Both the position numbers and the translations under genes were made by a program. DNA of 64,000 nt from Mucilaginibacter_A sp050955045 (GTDB lineage Bacteria; Bacteroidota; Bacteroidia; Sphingobacteriales; Sphingobacteriaceae), in contig JBPBQV010000003.1 of the NCBI GenBank assembly GCA_050955045.1, positions 1 to 64,000 on the forward strand, in the 5' to 3' direction. Positions 17,369 to 25,888 of the stretch are shown here, in pieces; position 1 is the stretch's first letter, and each line of letters opens with the position of its first letter. The notes below the pieces were generated by a model. It saw only the letters and a list, made by a program, of their open reading frames with translations, was not told where the DNA came from and did no database searches.

Positions 17369-18766
17369 CTAAAAAATCTTGCCCGGATTTAAAATGCCAT
17401 TCGGATCAAAAACCTGTTTGATGCCACGCATTAGGTTTAAATGAATTTCTGAAAATTTAAGCGACATGTAATCTTTTTGCACCAAACCAATTCCGTGTTC
17501 ACCAGAAATAGTTCCGCCAAGCGAAACCGTTAACTCAAAAATTTCGCGGATACCATGCTTGATTTGGTTGTTCCAGTCATCATCGCTCATGTTTGCTTTA
17601 ATGATGTTCACGTGCAAATTTCCGTCTCCGGCATGGCCATAACAAACCGATTCAAAACCATATTTTGTACCGATGGATTTGATTCCTTTCATCAGATGCG
17701 GAAGTTCGGCACGCGGCACAACCGTATCTTCTTCCTTATAAACAGAATTTGATTTTACCGAAACGGCCATCGTTCTGCGCAAACGCCAAAGTTCTTCTTT
17801 TTGTGCCGATGAATCTGCAAATAAAACGTCTAGACATTGATGCTGTTCCAATACTTCATTAATTTTCTCACAATCCGAAAATAACACATCCATATTATTA
17901 CCATCAACTTCAATCAATAAAAAAGACGAGACTTCGGGCTTCAAATCAAAACTGATGGCATCATGTTGCATCACCCACTCCACGCCTTTTCGTTCCATAA
18001 ATTCTACTGCGGAAGGAATTACACCGGCACGAAAAATTGCAGAAACAGCAGCACAAGCATCTTCATCGGTTTGGAACGAAGCCAGCATAAGTAAATCCTG
18101 CGTTGGTTTTGGCACTAATTTGACCACAATTTTAGTGATGATGCCCAGCGTTCCTTCCGAACCAATCATCAGTTGTGTCAGATTATAACCGGAAGCAAAT
18201 TTTAAGGTATTCGCGCCAGTCCAAATGACTTCTCCTGTTGGCAAAACCACTTCCAGGTTTAAAATATATTCCCTGATCGTTCCATATTTTACAACTCTTG
18301 GACCGCCGGAACCATGCGAAACATTGCCGCCGATAAAACAGGAACCTTTGCTGGCCGGATCAACAGGATAAAGTAAGCCTTTTTCCGCAGCAGCATTCAT
18401 AAAAACTTCGGTAATCACGCCTGGTTCTACCGTAGCTTGCAAATTTCGTTCATCAATTTCCAGGATTTTGTTGAATTTCTCCATCGCGATCAGCAAACCT
18501 CCGTTTACCGGCAACGCGCCGCCGCTTAAACCCGTGCCGCCGCCGCGCGGCGTAACCGGAATTTGATGCTGGTTAGCCAACTTCATCAATTCAGAAATCT
18601 GGGCTGATGTTTGCGGTTTTACCAGCACTTCAGGATAAAAATGCAAGTCTTCAGTTTCATCATGACTGTAATTTTCCAGCTCATTTTGGTCAGTAAAAAC
18701 AGCATCTGCGCCGGCAATTTTCTTAATCTGATTTAAGATTGCTTCGTTTATCATATTAAAACTCAT
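17369..18766 (-). CDS. FAD-linked oxidase, GlcD/D-lactate dehydrogenase family
   Basis: 465 residues. The VAO-type FAD-binding domain is clear: PVTPRGGGTGLSGGALP near the N-terminus and GSEGTLGIITK in the middle. The C-terminal substrate domain has the FAD_oxidase_C pattern ending CYGHAGDGNLHVN and GEHGIGLVQKDY, whose histidines bind metal and substrate. Such enzymes oxidise glycolate, D-lactate or other D-2-hydroxyacids. The start codon overlaps the folB stop (ATGA), so the two are co-translated; an in-frame ATG at 18754 is an alternative start. Confidence 0.92.
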   Translation of the reverse strand: MSFNMINEAILNQIKKIAGADAVFTDQNELENYSHDETEDLHFYPEVLVKPQTSAQISELMKLANQHQIPVTPRGGGTGLSGGALPVNGGLLIAMEKFNKILEIDERNLQATVEPGVITEVFMNAAAEKGLLYPVDPASKGSCFIGGNVSHGSGGPRVVKYGTIREYILNLEVVLPTGEVIWTGANTLKFASGYNLTQLMIGSEGTLGIITKIVVKLVPKPTQDLLMLASFQTDEDACAAVSAIFRAGVIPSAVEFMERKGVEWVMQHDAISFDLKPEVSSFLLIEVDGNNMDVLFSDCEKINEVLEQHQCLDVLFADSSAQKEELWRLRRTMAVSVKSNSVYKEEDTVVPRAELPHLMKGIKSIGTKYGFESVCYGHAGDGNLHVNIIKANMSDDDWNNQIKHGIREIFELTVSLGGTISGEHGIGLVQKDYMSLKFSEIHLNLMRGIKQVFDPNGILNPGKIF

Positions 18767-19122
18767 GCTTCATTTATGTAAGTAATTTCAACAAGCGAAT
18801 ATCCAACTTCGCCGGGCAAAGGCGGATTTAATTTTTTAATACCCAATTTAATCTTCTGTAAAAAAGGAAACTCCAGCCGGATTTGATCAACCATTTCCTG
18901 CACCAAAGTTTCCAGCAGCTTGCGCGGCTGTTTCATTTTTTCGGTTAAAATTGAATGTAGTTTTTCATAATTAACGGTATTGGAAATCTCATCATCGCCA
19001 ATATTTTTATTGTTAAATTCTACTTCAACATCCACCAAAAAGGGGTTTCCCAGAATTTGTTCTTGGGGATAAAAACCGTGGTAAGCGAAAAATTTAACTT
19101 CGTGCAGGGCAACTTTGATCAT
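18763..19122 (-). CDS. folB: Dihydroneopterin aldolase
   Basis: 119 residues, typical for the family. Visible motifs are AYHGFYPQEQ near the N-terminus, NTVNYEKLH, the LLETLVQEM helix and the C-terminal KLGIKKLNPPLPG. FolB converts 7,8-dihydroneopterin to 6-hydroxymethyl-dihydropterin and glycolaldehyde in folate synthesis, as an octamer of tunnelling-fold subunits. The overlapping downstream GlcD-like oxidase may reflect co-expression only, although glycolaldehyde/glycolate chemistry gives a speculative link. Confidence 0.92.
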   Translation of the reverse strand: MIKVALHEVKFFAYHGFYPQEQILGNPFLVDVEVEFNNKNIGDDEISNTVNYEKLHSILTEKMKQPRKLLETLVQEMVDQIRLEFPFLQKIKLGIKKLNPPLPGEVGYSLVEITYINEA

Positions 19123-19214
19123 GGTGATAAAGGTATCAGATTTAGGTAATATTTTTTATTTTAGAACGCACGTAAAGCTGTCCTTTCAACCGCAGGCAGT
19201 AATCATATTTAACC

Positions 19215-20135
19215 TCAATCCAGCAAATGGCTCTTTTTATCAACCAAAAAATCAGGAACAGGTTCACCAGCCATTTCCAGCAGTGTGGATTCAATCATTC
19301 TGCTTATGGCGTTTAGAGCCAAGTCATTAGGTTTTGTGCCGAAAGGCTGTTCGATCTCCGCAACAATGGCATCCAGCGCAATAAAAGTATAACTGATAAA
19401 AGCAACCATCACAGGCGTCATCCAGCCAATGCTATCCACCAAACCAAAAGGCAGCAGCAGGCAGTAAAAGTAAACGGTGCGGTGCAAAAGCACGCGGTAA
19501 GTAAACGGAATGGGCGTACTGATGATACGTTCGCAGCCGCCAATAATATTAGAAATGGCGTTTAGGTTATGGTCGAAAGCAGTTACGGTGATAAATTCTA
19601 CACGGCCTGCCGCTTTGGCTTGCATTACCCAGTTACCCATTTCTTTCAAAATAATAACAGGCTTGAATTTTACTTTTTGCAAATCCAGAACCAGGGCAGC
19701 AGGAAGGTTTCGTTCCAGATCAGCCGTAGCATCTGTTCCACGCAATTGATGGTTGAGCGCATACACACATGCAATTAAAAGGCGGATAAAAGAAGTAATT
19801 TCTTTATCCTTCTTCTCGTAACCGCTCATGGTAATGGCTTGGCGCGCCAAAGAACGTGTGGTGTTTAGCAGCGCGCCCCAAAGTTTGCGACCTTCCCAGA
19901 AACGATCGTAACTGGCGTTGTTGTAAAAACCCAAAAATATGGCCAGCGCAACACCTATCAGTGTAAATGGCCCGGCATTTAAAGGTATTTTATAATGAAA
20001 AAACTCGCCGTGATTGTAAACCACAATAACCGATAATAAAAACAAAATGATCAGCCGAAACAGCACCTGCGATAAAACAGAACCTCGCCAGGCAAAAAGC
20101 AACCGGAACCAATTTTCTCTTTCCCTGACAATCAT
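19215..20135 (-). CDS. Bestrophin-family (UPF0187) membrane channel
   Basis: 306 residues. The N-terminal amphipathic start WFRLLFAWRGSVL and the pore-domain signature NNASYDRFWEGRKLWGALLN are characteristic of bacterial bestrophins, with four membrane helices and a C-terminal cytoplasmic helix bundle containing IEQPFGTKPNDLAL. Bacterial homologues form pentameric channels, some cation-selective. It follows lysA after a 37-base gap that holds a dispersed-motif copy. Confidence 0.9.
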   Translation of the reverse strand: MIVRERENWFRLLFAWRGSVLSQVLFRLIILFLLSVIVVYNHGEFFHYKIPLNAGPFTLIGVALAIFLGFYNNASYDRFWEGRKLWGALLNTTRSLARQAITMSGYEKKDKEITSFIRLLIACVYALNHQLRGTDATADLERNLPAALVLDLQKVKFKPVIILKEMGNWVMQAKAAGRVEFITVTAFDHNLNAISNIIGGCERIISTPIPFTYRVLLHRTVYFYCLLLPFGLVDSIGWMTPVMVAFISYTFIALDAIVAEIEQPFGTKPNDLALNAISRMIESTLLEMAGEPVPDFLVDKKSHLLD

Positions 20136-20161
20136 TTTATTTCATGCTGATTTTATGCCGG

Positions 20162-20173
20162 TAAAAACAGTAT
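20162..20173 (+). repeat. Dispersed TAAAANNAGYAT motif (AC type)
   Basis: GCCGG precedes TAAAAACAGTAT. It fills most of the gap between lysA and the bestrophin gene and shares one base with the lysA stop codon. Confidence 0.7.
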
Positions 20174-21411
20174 TATTCTTCAGAATAAACCGAATGAACC
20201 AAATCCCGCAAATTATAACCAGAAGCCATTACTTCGCCGTAAGCACCAGCAGTACGGATGGCAATTAAATCTCCTCTTTCTGATTCTGGCAAGACTACAT
20301 CAGTGCGAAAACAATCTGTGCTTTCGCAAATTGGGCCAACTACATCGTAAGAAGTTTGAGGTGTGAAGTTTGAAGTGTGAGGTGCGAGATTTGAGGTTTG
20401 GGCCACATCTTCTTCATTGCTCATACCTGATACCTGATCGCTGATACCTGATTGCTTACTTAAATTCTCAATTTCATGATGCGCCTGATATAACATTGGC
20501 CTAATCAGTTCCGTCATACCGGCATCCAGAATTAAAAAATTCTTTTTGATACCATTTTTAACATATAAAACACGCGATATTAAAGAAGCTGATTGTGCAA
20601 CCAAAGCGCGGCCCAGTTCAAAGTGCACTTCCTGGCTTTCGCTGATATGCAGATGATCTTTAAAAACCTGGAAGTAGTTTTCAAAATCAACAATGCTGTT
20701 TTTATCCGGAGAAAAATAATCTACACCTAAACCGCCGCCAACGTTCAATATTTTTACTTCAAAACCTTCTGCCTGAAACCAGAGCTGCATCTCGTTCACT
20801 TTTAAACACAGGTTTTGGAAAACACTGAGATCGTTAATTTGCGATCCTACATGAAAGTGTATACCAACAAACTTCAAATTGGTGCATTCGCGCAGCTTTT
20901 CGGCAACGGCAGGCAATTCCCAGGTATTGATTCCGAATTTGTTTTCTTCCAGTCCGGTGGTAATAAAACGGTGCGTATGTGCATCCACATTCGGGTTGAT
21001 ACGGATGGCAATTTGCGCTATTTTGTTTTTGGTAGCGGCCAGATCATTAATCACTTGCAGTTCCTGAACGGATTCTACATTGAAGCAAAAAATATCCTGA
21101 TCTAATGCTAAATTAATTTCCTTGTCAGATTTGCCAACGCCCGCAAAAACTACTTTTTCCCGTTTAAAACCGTATTTTATGGCTGCAAGCACTTCGTTTC
21201 CGCTTACACAATCAGCACCAAAACCAAAGCTTTGTATCGTATCTAAAACACGCGGATTAAAGTTGGCTTTCATGGCATAATGCACATGAAAATGGTGCTT
21301 AAAAGCAGCATCAGAACAAGCAATTAAGGTAGTTTTAAGCAGATGCAGATCGTAATAATAAAACGGTGTTTCTAAATGCTGGAAACGGTTTACAAGAGCA
21401 GAATTGAACAT
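20173..21411 (-). CDS. lysA: Diaminopimelate decarboxylase with an in-frame repeat insertion
   Basis: 412 residues, fold-type III PLP enzyme catalysing the last step of lysine synthesis. PLP lysine is Lys48 in YAMKAN; other motifs are HFHVGSQI, NVGGGLGVDY, FELGRALVAQ and the cysteine motif GPICESTDCF that reaches the neighbouring active site. Between RPMLYQAHHEIENL and YDVVGPICES there are about 34 extra low-complexity residues (320-353), encoded by degenerate tandem repeats at 20353-20457. The reading frame is kept, so the enzyme may still work with a surface loop extension, but this lies just before the dimer-interface cysteine motif. Confidence 0.93.
   Translation of the reverse strand: MFNSALVNRFQHLETPFYYYDLHLLKTTLIACSDAAFKHHFHVHYAMKANFNPRVLDTIQSFGFGADCVSGNEVLAAIKYGFKREKVVFAGVGKSDKEINLALDQDIFCFNVESVQELQVINDLAATKNKIAQIAIRINPNVDAHTHRFITTGLEENKFGINTWELPAVAEKLRECTNLKFVGIHFHVGSQINDLSVFQNLCLKVNEMQLWFQAEGFEVKILNVGGGLGVDYFSPDKNSIVDFENYFQVFKDHLHISESQEVHFELGRALVAQSASLISRVLYVKNGIKKNFLILDAGMTELIRPMLYQAHHEIENLSKQSGISDQVSGMSNEEDVAQTSNLAPHTSNFTPQTSYDVVGPICESTDCFRTDVVLPESERGDLIAIRTAGAYGEVMASGYNLRDLVHSVYSEE
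20353..20457 (-). repeat. Degenerate tandem repeats inserted in lysA
   Basis: On the minus strand two units are seen: ATCAGGTATCAG repeated with GCG/G spacers, then a series of (T/C)CAAA(C/T)(C/T)TC and CACAC(C/T)TC heptamer-like units. Such CTCAAAC/CTCACAC strings normally occur between genes in Bacteroidota. Here they are translated in frame as Ser/Thr/Gln-rich sequence within lysA. Confidence 0.75.
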
Positions 21412-21461
21412 ATCAGTTTTTTATCCGGCAAACGAAGTAATTTTTTTGAGCAGCCGGAGGG

Positions 21462-21469
21462 CAAAAATA
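21462..21469 (-). promoter_or_regulatory. TAnnTTTG -7 element upstream of lysA
   Basis: TATTTTTG on the minus strand, about 50 bases before the lysA start. The -33 partner is unclear. Confidence 0.4.
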
Positions 21470-21540
21470 AAGTTTTAAGCCTGTAATTCCTGATCAGCAA
21501 CAACAATTTCAGCTAATAAATCAAGATAAAATTTACCTGC

Positions 21541-21552
21541 TAAAAGAAGCAT
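21541..21552 (+). repeat. Dispersed TAAAANNAGYAT motif (GA type)
   Basis: TAAAAGAAGCAT, 13 bases past the stop codon of the Omp85 gene (minus strand). Confidence 0.65.
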
Positions 21553-21565
21553 CTGCATAAAACCT

Positions 21566-22810
21566 TTAAAAAACCTCACCCAAGTTTACAAACAAACCAC
21601 GCGAACCGTTAACGCCAATACCATAATCCAGGCAGATATTGGTAGCAGAATGTTTATTAAATTTTACCCGCAAACCCGGCCCGTATCCAGGTAATATTTT
21701 TTCAAAACGGTTTTCAGGATAACTAAAAAAACTTTCGCCATTAACAAATAAAACGCCACCAAGCAAGCCGTTAGCAGTTAAATCAAAGCGATAAGCTGCT
21801 TCCGTGTATAACATATTGGTGCCTCTAAATCTGCCTTGCACGTAGCCTCTACCAGTGTTTCCGCCTAAATCCCAACCGGTTGCTGGCAAATCAAAATATG
21901 GCGGATGACCGTTTAAAGTTAGAGTTTCCAATGTCCAAAAAGCTAAAATACTTTTGCCGCTTTGGTTTAAAGGAATATATTTCCTGAAATCAAACATCAA
22001 AGATTGCCAGTTGGTATCGCTGCCCAGCAGTTTTAAATTGGGCCGGTAAACAAGGTTTGCATAAGTGCCGTTACGCGCATTTATGGCGTTTTTACGGTTA
22101 TCAAAAAGCAAATTAAAAGTAATGCCAGACGATACAGAACGTGTTGTTTGTCCGTAAAGCTGATAATCGGTTTCGCTTTGTTTCGGTTCTCCGTTTTGAG
22201 TAATGTCGAAATGATAATCCAAGTTGTAACCTATACCGCCGTAAAAGTTTTTTTTCAGTTTTTTCAAAACGGTTTCATAAAAACGGAAGAAATTATATTT
22301 AACCGGATTTAAATTATTTAAGGAAGTTAAACTGCCTAAACCATACGTACTTTCAGGAAATTTATACAAACGCAAATCGCCAATAAAATTGTAATTGTTG
22401 TCCTTGCCCCAGATATTGGAACCGAGGCGAAATGTAAGCTGACTGCGCTGATTATACAATAAAACAGCGCTAAAAAAAGATAAATTTTCGTACTGCTTTG
22501 GTTCTATGTAAAAAGCAACATTACTTGTTAAACCGGCTGCAAAACCGGTAGAAGCTGTATAACCCGCGGATGGAACAACAGAAAAATTAAATCGTTTAGC
22601 AACTGAATGCGACTGGTTACTGTTTTTATGAAGTAAATTATGAAGCAGATCTATAATATCTTTTTGCGAAGCTAAACTATCCTGCTGCCTGTTAATGGTA
22701 TCAGAAACGCTACTTTGTGCATGAATGCCGGAATTAGCTTGTGCTGAAATTTCTCCGGAGAAAAGAATTAAAAAAAAGACAAAAAGAAAAGCACTACTTC
22801 TAACAAACAT
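21566..22810 (-). CDS. Omp85/BamA-like outer-membrane barrel protein
   Basis: 414 residues. After a signal peptide (about 1-24, SGEISAQ) and a low-complexity linker, the rest is a beta-barrel of the bacterial surface antigen (D15/Omp85) family: alternating aromatic strands, VRGY-like loop region GNTGRGYVQGRFRGTN, GPGLRVKFN and a C-terminal strand ending in Phe. No POTRA domains are visible, so this is a barrel-only member and not BamA itself. Related barrels may export patatin or surface lipids; its substrate is unknown. Confidence 0.8.
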   Translation of the reverse strand: MFVRSSAFLFVFFLILFSGEISAQANSGIHAQSSVSDTINRQQDSLASQKDIIDLLHNLLHKNSNQSHSVAKRFNFSVVPSAGYTASTGFAAGLTSNVAFYIEPKQYENLSFFSAVLLYNQRSQLTFRLGSNIWGKDNNYNFIGDLRLYKFPESTYGLGSLTSLNNLNPVKYNFFRFYETVLKKLKKNFYGGIGYNLDYHFDITQNGEPKQSETDYQLYGQTTRSVSSGITFNLLFDNRKNAINARNGTYANLVYRPNLKLLGSDTNWQSLMFDFRKYIPLNQSGKSILAFWTLETLTLNGHPPYFDLPATGWDLGGNTGRGYVQGRFRGTNMLYTEAAYRFDLTANGLLGGVLFVNGESFFSYPENRFEKILPGYGPGLRVKFNKHSATNICLDYGIGVNGSRGLFVNLGEVF

Positions 22811-22826
22811 TCTAATTTTTATTAGG

Positions 22827-22838
22827 TAAAAACAGCAT
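22827..22838 (+). repeat. Dispersed TAAAANNAGYAT motif (AC type)
   Basis: TAAAAACAGCAT preceded by GG, in the 45-base gap between the START-like gene and the Omp85 gene. Confidence 0.65.
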
Positions 22839-22855
22839 TATAACGAAACATACCA

Positions 22856-23239
22856 TTAAAATCCGGAAAAAAATTCTTCCAGCGAACCAAAATAAGCTGT
22901 ATTCCAACCTTCTACAATATCCTCGTAGTCATCATCCGGAATGTTGGTGTGTTTTAATTCTGCGGAAGTGCCGTGTTTATCTACATGAAGTTTGATGGTT
23001 ACAATAGATTCTGCTTCTTGTTCGCCAAAATACCATTGCTGCACAATCTTTTTATTTTCTTCAAATTCAAGGTTTTTCCCTTGGATGCTACCTTCCCACA
23101 AAGAAAATTCAGAACCCGGCTCGGTAGTCATTTCTACTGGTTCGCCCGTCCAGATTTCAATGCTTACCGGATTCGTTAAGGCCAGATAAACTTCTTCCGG
23201 CGATGCTGGCAGTAGGTAATATTTTTTATAATCTTTCAT
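22856..23239 (-). CDS. START-like/AHSA1 (SRPBCC) protein
   Basis: 127 residues forming one SRPBCC helix-grip fold: the N-terminal strand KYYLLPASPEEVYLALTNP, the helix and strand IEIWTGEPVEMTTEPGSEFSLWEGSI, and the C-terminal helix DIVEGWNTAYFGSLEEFF. This is the architecture of the Aha1 C-terminal domain, a hydrophobic-cavity binding fold. Cytoplasmic; ligand unknown. Minus strand, upstream of the Omp85 gene. Confidence 0.82.
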   Translation of the reverse strand: MKDYKKYYLLPASPEEVYLALTNPVSIEIWTGEPVEMTTEPGSEFSLWEGSIQGKNLEFEENKKIVQQWYFGEQEAESIVTIKLHVDKHGTSAELKHTNIPDDDYEDIVEGWNTAYFGSLEEFFSGF

Positions 23240-23290
23240 TCAATTGTACAAATCAGCAACGAAGAAAAGAAAATATCCGGTAAATAAATG

Positions 23291-23920
23291 CTAATACACT
23301 TGCGGATCTAAGCCTTTTATCAACTCGTTTAATTCGTTGCTACATTCTTTCAAAAATTCTATGGCTTCTACAGAAGTCTGATCGGCAACTGCTGTCTGAT
23401 CCAGCACATTTACCAAACCCAAAATATTTGCCAAAGGCTTTCTGGCCAAATGAAAGTTGAAATAAGCAATTTTTTTAAGTTGCTTGTTTTTTTCTCTCAG
23501 CGTAAGTTCTTCTTCTACAGCTTCCTCCAGCAAGGCGCGGTAAAGTTTTTTTTCTGTAATATCAGTTAATACTAAAAGCCTTGCCTCTTTTCCATCGTAC
23601 AAAATTGAAGAAACCACAGCTTCAGCATACAGTATTTTTCCTGCCTGACTAATTAAACTGATTTCTTTTTTAAACTGTTGTTGCTCAACCAGTGAATCGG
23701 AAGCTTGCACTAATTTTTGTTGAGATGTTTGCGGAATAACTTTTTCTACATCTTGTAGAGAAAATTCCTCTTTGCTATAACTTATAAAACTTAGTCCCGT
23801 ACTATTAATCTGTAGAACAGTTTTAAAATCAATGTCTGTAATCAACATCGACTGCAAACTGTAAGTAAAAAAGTTTTTCAGGCTTTTATCTTCAAAATCT
23901 AATATTGGGTTGATAAGCAT
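23291..23920 (-). CDS. PAS protein with a kinase dimerisation helix but no ATPase domain
   Basis: From ATG 23920 (an in-frame ATG at 23953 would add 11 residues) the product is 209 residues: a PAS domain (about 15-125, ending ARLLVLTDITEKK) and a coiled helix leading to NFHLARKPLANILGLVNVLD. The latter resembles the HisKA-type phosphoacceptor helix of Bacteroidota PAS kinases (His-x-x-Arg-x-Pro-Leu-Ala-x-Ile-Leu-Gly-Leu). The protein then ends after about 40 residues, with no HATPase domain and no further open frame. It could be a phosphotransfer or decoy partner, or a remnant of a longer kinase. Confidence 0.72.
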   Translation of the reverse strand: MLINPILDFEDKSLKNFFTYSLQSMLITDIDFKTVLQINSTGLSFISYSKEEFSLQDVEKVIPQTSQQKLVQASDSLVEQQQFKKEISLISQAGKILYAEAVVSSILYDGKEARLLVLTDITEKKLYRALLEEAVEEELTLREKNKQLKKIAYFNFHLARKPLANILGLVNVLDQTAVADQTSVEAIEFLKECSNELNELIKGLDPQVY

Positions 23921-24205
23921 GGCTTTGGGTAAATTTTTTAATATAAAGTACAATTTTTACTATCAAACAGCATAACAGTTAAATAACTATTTTGGTATTT
24001 AATTATTATTTGGGTTGATATTTTTAACTAAAAATAAAAAAACTAATCTTTTTTGTTGCAAAATCTAACTGTTTGCACAACATACTGCAAACGCTAAGCC
24101 ACAGTTTTTGTGGGATAAAAATTCTTGTTAACAATGCCTGCTAGTTCAGATAAATTTTGAAATAAACAACTGTTGATTTAACAAACAGAAAATTAGAATT
24201 ATTAA

Positions 24206-25810
24206 ATGAAAAATGCTTTCTGGATTGGCTTGCTGCTTTTATCGCTACAAAGTTGTGCACAAAACGACCAAGAAATTATTGTTGGACCAGCTAACGCGTT
24301 AAAAGTTAAAGCAGTACTGAACATAAAAAATTCGGTTGTTTTAAAAGATATGTTTGGTATCAATGCTTTTGAATGGGATTTTTTGGCTGGCCCGGATAAT
24401 GGAAACGACCCTTCGAAAGTTTCTGATTTGAAGATGGAACCGATTAAATCTTTCAGCAGTTTCCGGCACTATATGGATTGGGAAAAGCTGGAAGCTACGC
24501 CCGGTGTTTACACCTTTAACCCAACAACCAAAGGCGGCTGGAATTATGATGCCATTTACGAGCGTTGCAAAAAAGAGAATATTACCGTTTTAGCTTGTTT
24601 AAAAACCTGCCCGGACTGGCTGGTAAATACTTACCCGCAAAATGAGCGTGATGCAGAAAACGTACCTGCGCCTTACGGTTCTGATCTGGAAAACCCGGCT
24701 TCATATATTTTGCAGGCAAAAGCAGCATTTCAGTTTACAGCGCGCTATGGTTCAAACACAAAAATTGATACCAGTTTGGTGAAAGTAAACCAGAAACCGC
24801 GCTGGCCGAACGATCAAAATAATCTTAAAAAAACAGGTTTAGATTTAGTTAAATATATTGAATGCGATAACGAGCGCGACAAAACCTGGAAAGGCAAAAA
24901 AGCTTACCAAACGCCGCAGCAATATGCCGCAAACTTATCTGCTTTTTATGATGGCCATAAAGGCAAACTCGGCAAAAATGTGGGCGTAAAAACAGCAGAC
25001 CCAAATATGCAGGTGGTAATGGGCGGTTTGGCTTCGCCGGATGTAAATTATGTGCAGGAAATGATTAACTGGTGCAAAAGAAACAGAGGTTACAAAGCTG
25101 ATGGCTCTGTGGATTTGTGTTTTGATGTGATCAACTATCACTTTTATGCAAATAATGATGCTGGCCGTCTTGCAATCAAACAAAAACGCGGCATCGCCCC
25201 GGAACTTTCTGAAGCCGGAACCAAAGCAGATGAATTTGTAAAACTGGCTCATCAATACAACAAAAACATGCAGGTTTGGGTAACTGAAACCGGTTATGAT
25301 ATTAATTCTGCCAGTCCGCAAAGTGCAATGGTTATTGGCGATAAAACAGTTGAAGCAACGCAGGCCGACTGGATTTTGCGCACTTCACTTTTATACGCCC
25401 GGCACCAAATCAGCAAAGTGTTTTTTTACATGCTGGATGATGTAAACAAACAAAGTCCGGTGCAGTATTCTTCTTCCGGTTTGGCGCAAGGTTTGGTTCC
25501 TCGGCAATCAGCGTATTATCTTCTTCAAACTAAAAATTTAATGGGCGATTATCAATACGTGCAAACTTTAAGCACTAATCCTTTGATAGATATTTACGCT
25601 TCTGGCCAAAAGAAAATCTATGTATTAACCGTTCCGGATGAAACCGGCAAAACCATAATTTGCCATTTAAACCTGGGCGATATTAAACTAGCAGCAGTTT
25701 ACAGTTTGCAAGCGGATACTTCTTTTATGAGCAAAAAAATGGTACCGGTTGTGAACGGAATGATCACGATAACCGCATCCGAAAAACCAATTTTTGTAGA
25801 AACGAATTAA
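24206..25810 (+). CDS. Lipoprotein glycoside hydrolase-like TIM barrel (clan GH-A type)
   Basis: 534 residues. A lipobox (LLSLQSC, Cys17) predicts lipid anchoring. The body reads as a (beta/alpha)8 glycosidase: FGINAFEWDF and FSSFRHYMDWEKLEATPG at the start, then IECDNERDK with the Asn-Glu acid/base pair (Glu223) after strand 4, NYHFYAN, and VWVTETGYD with the candidate nucleophile Glu361 after strand 7, followed by a C-terminal beta domain. The family within clan GH-A cannot be fixed (GH39/GH5-like), nor the substrate. It stands alone between a PAS gene and guaB. Confidence 0.72.
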   Translation: MKNAFWIGLLLLSLQSCAQNDQEIIVGPANALKVKAVLNIKNSVVLKDMFGINAFEWDFLAGPDNGNDPSKVSDLKMEPIKSFSSFRHYMDWEKLEATPGVYTFNPTTKGGWNYDAIYERCKKENITVLACLKTCPDWLVNTYPQNERDAENVPAPYGSDLENPASYILQAKAAFQFTARYGSNTKIDTSLVKVNQKPRWPNDQNNLKKTGLDLVKYIECDNERDKTWKGKKAYQTPQQYAANLSAFYDGHKGKLGKNVGVKTADPNMQVVMGGLASPDVNYVQEMINWCKRNRGYKADGSVDLCFDVINYHFYANNDAGRLAIKQKRGIAPELSEAGTKADEFVKLAHQYNKNMQVWVTETGYDINSASPQSAMVIGDKTVEATQADWILRTSLLYARHQISKVFFYMLDDVNKQSPVQYSSSGLAQGLVPRQSAYYLLQTKNLMGDYQYVQTLSTNPLIDIYASGQKKIYVLTVPDETGKTIICHLNLGDIKLAAVYSLQADTSFMSKKMVPVVNGMITITASEKPIFVETN

Positions 25811-25848
25811 ATATCAATACCTCTTTCAAAAACTACTGCTAAAAACAG

Positions 25849-25856
25849 TACCTTTG
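25849..25856 (+). promoter_or_regulatory. guaB -7 promoter element overlapping a dispersed-motif variant
   Basis: TACCTTTG fits TAnnTTTG, 33 bases before the guaB ATG, with TTTC 21 bases upstream as a possible -33 element. Its first bases belong to TAAAAACAGTAC (25840-25851), a one-base variant of the dispersed motif. Confidence 0.55.
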
Positions 25857-25888
25857 GCTGGCAAATAATAACCCCCAAATTATTTGCT

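Noticed and set aside
20353..20457. CRISPR-like array inside lysA
   Set aside because: Units are short, degenerate and without unique spacers, and the region is translated in frame.
24935..25321. 128-codon frame opposite the GH-A lipoprotein gene
   Set aside because: Antisense shadow; the plus-strand gene has clear catalytic motifs throughout.
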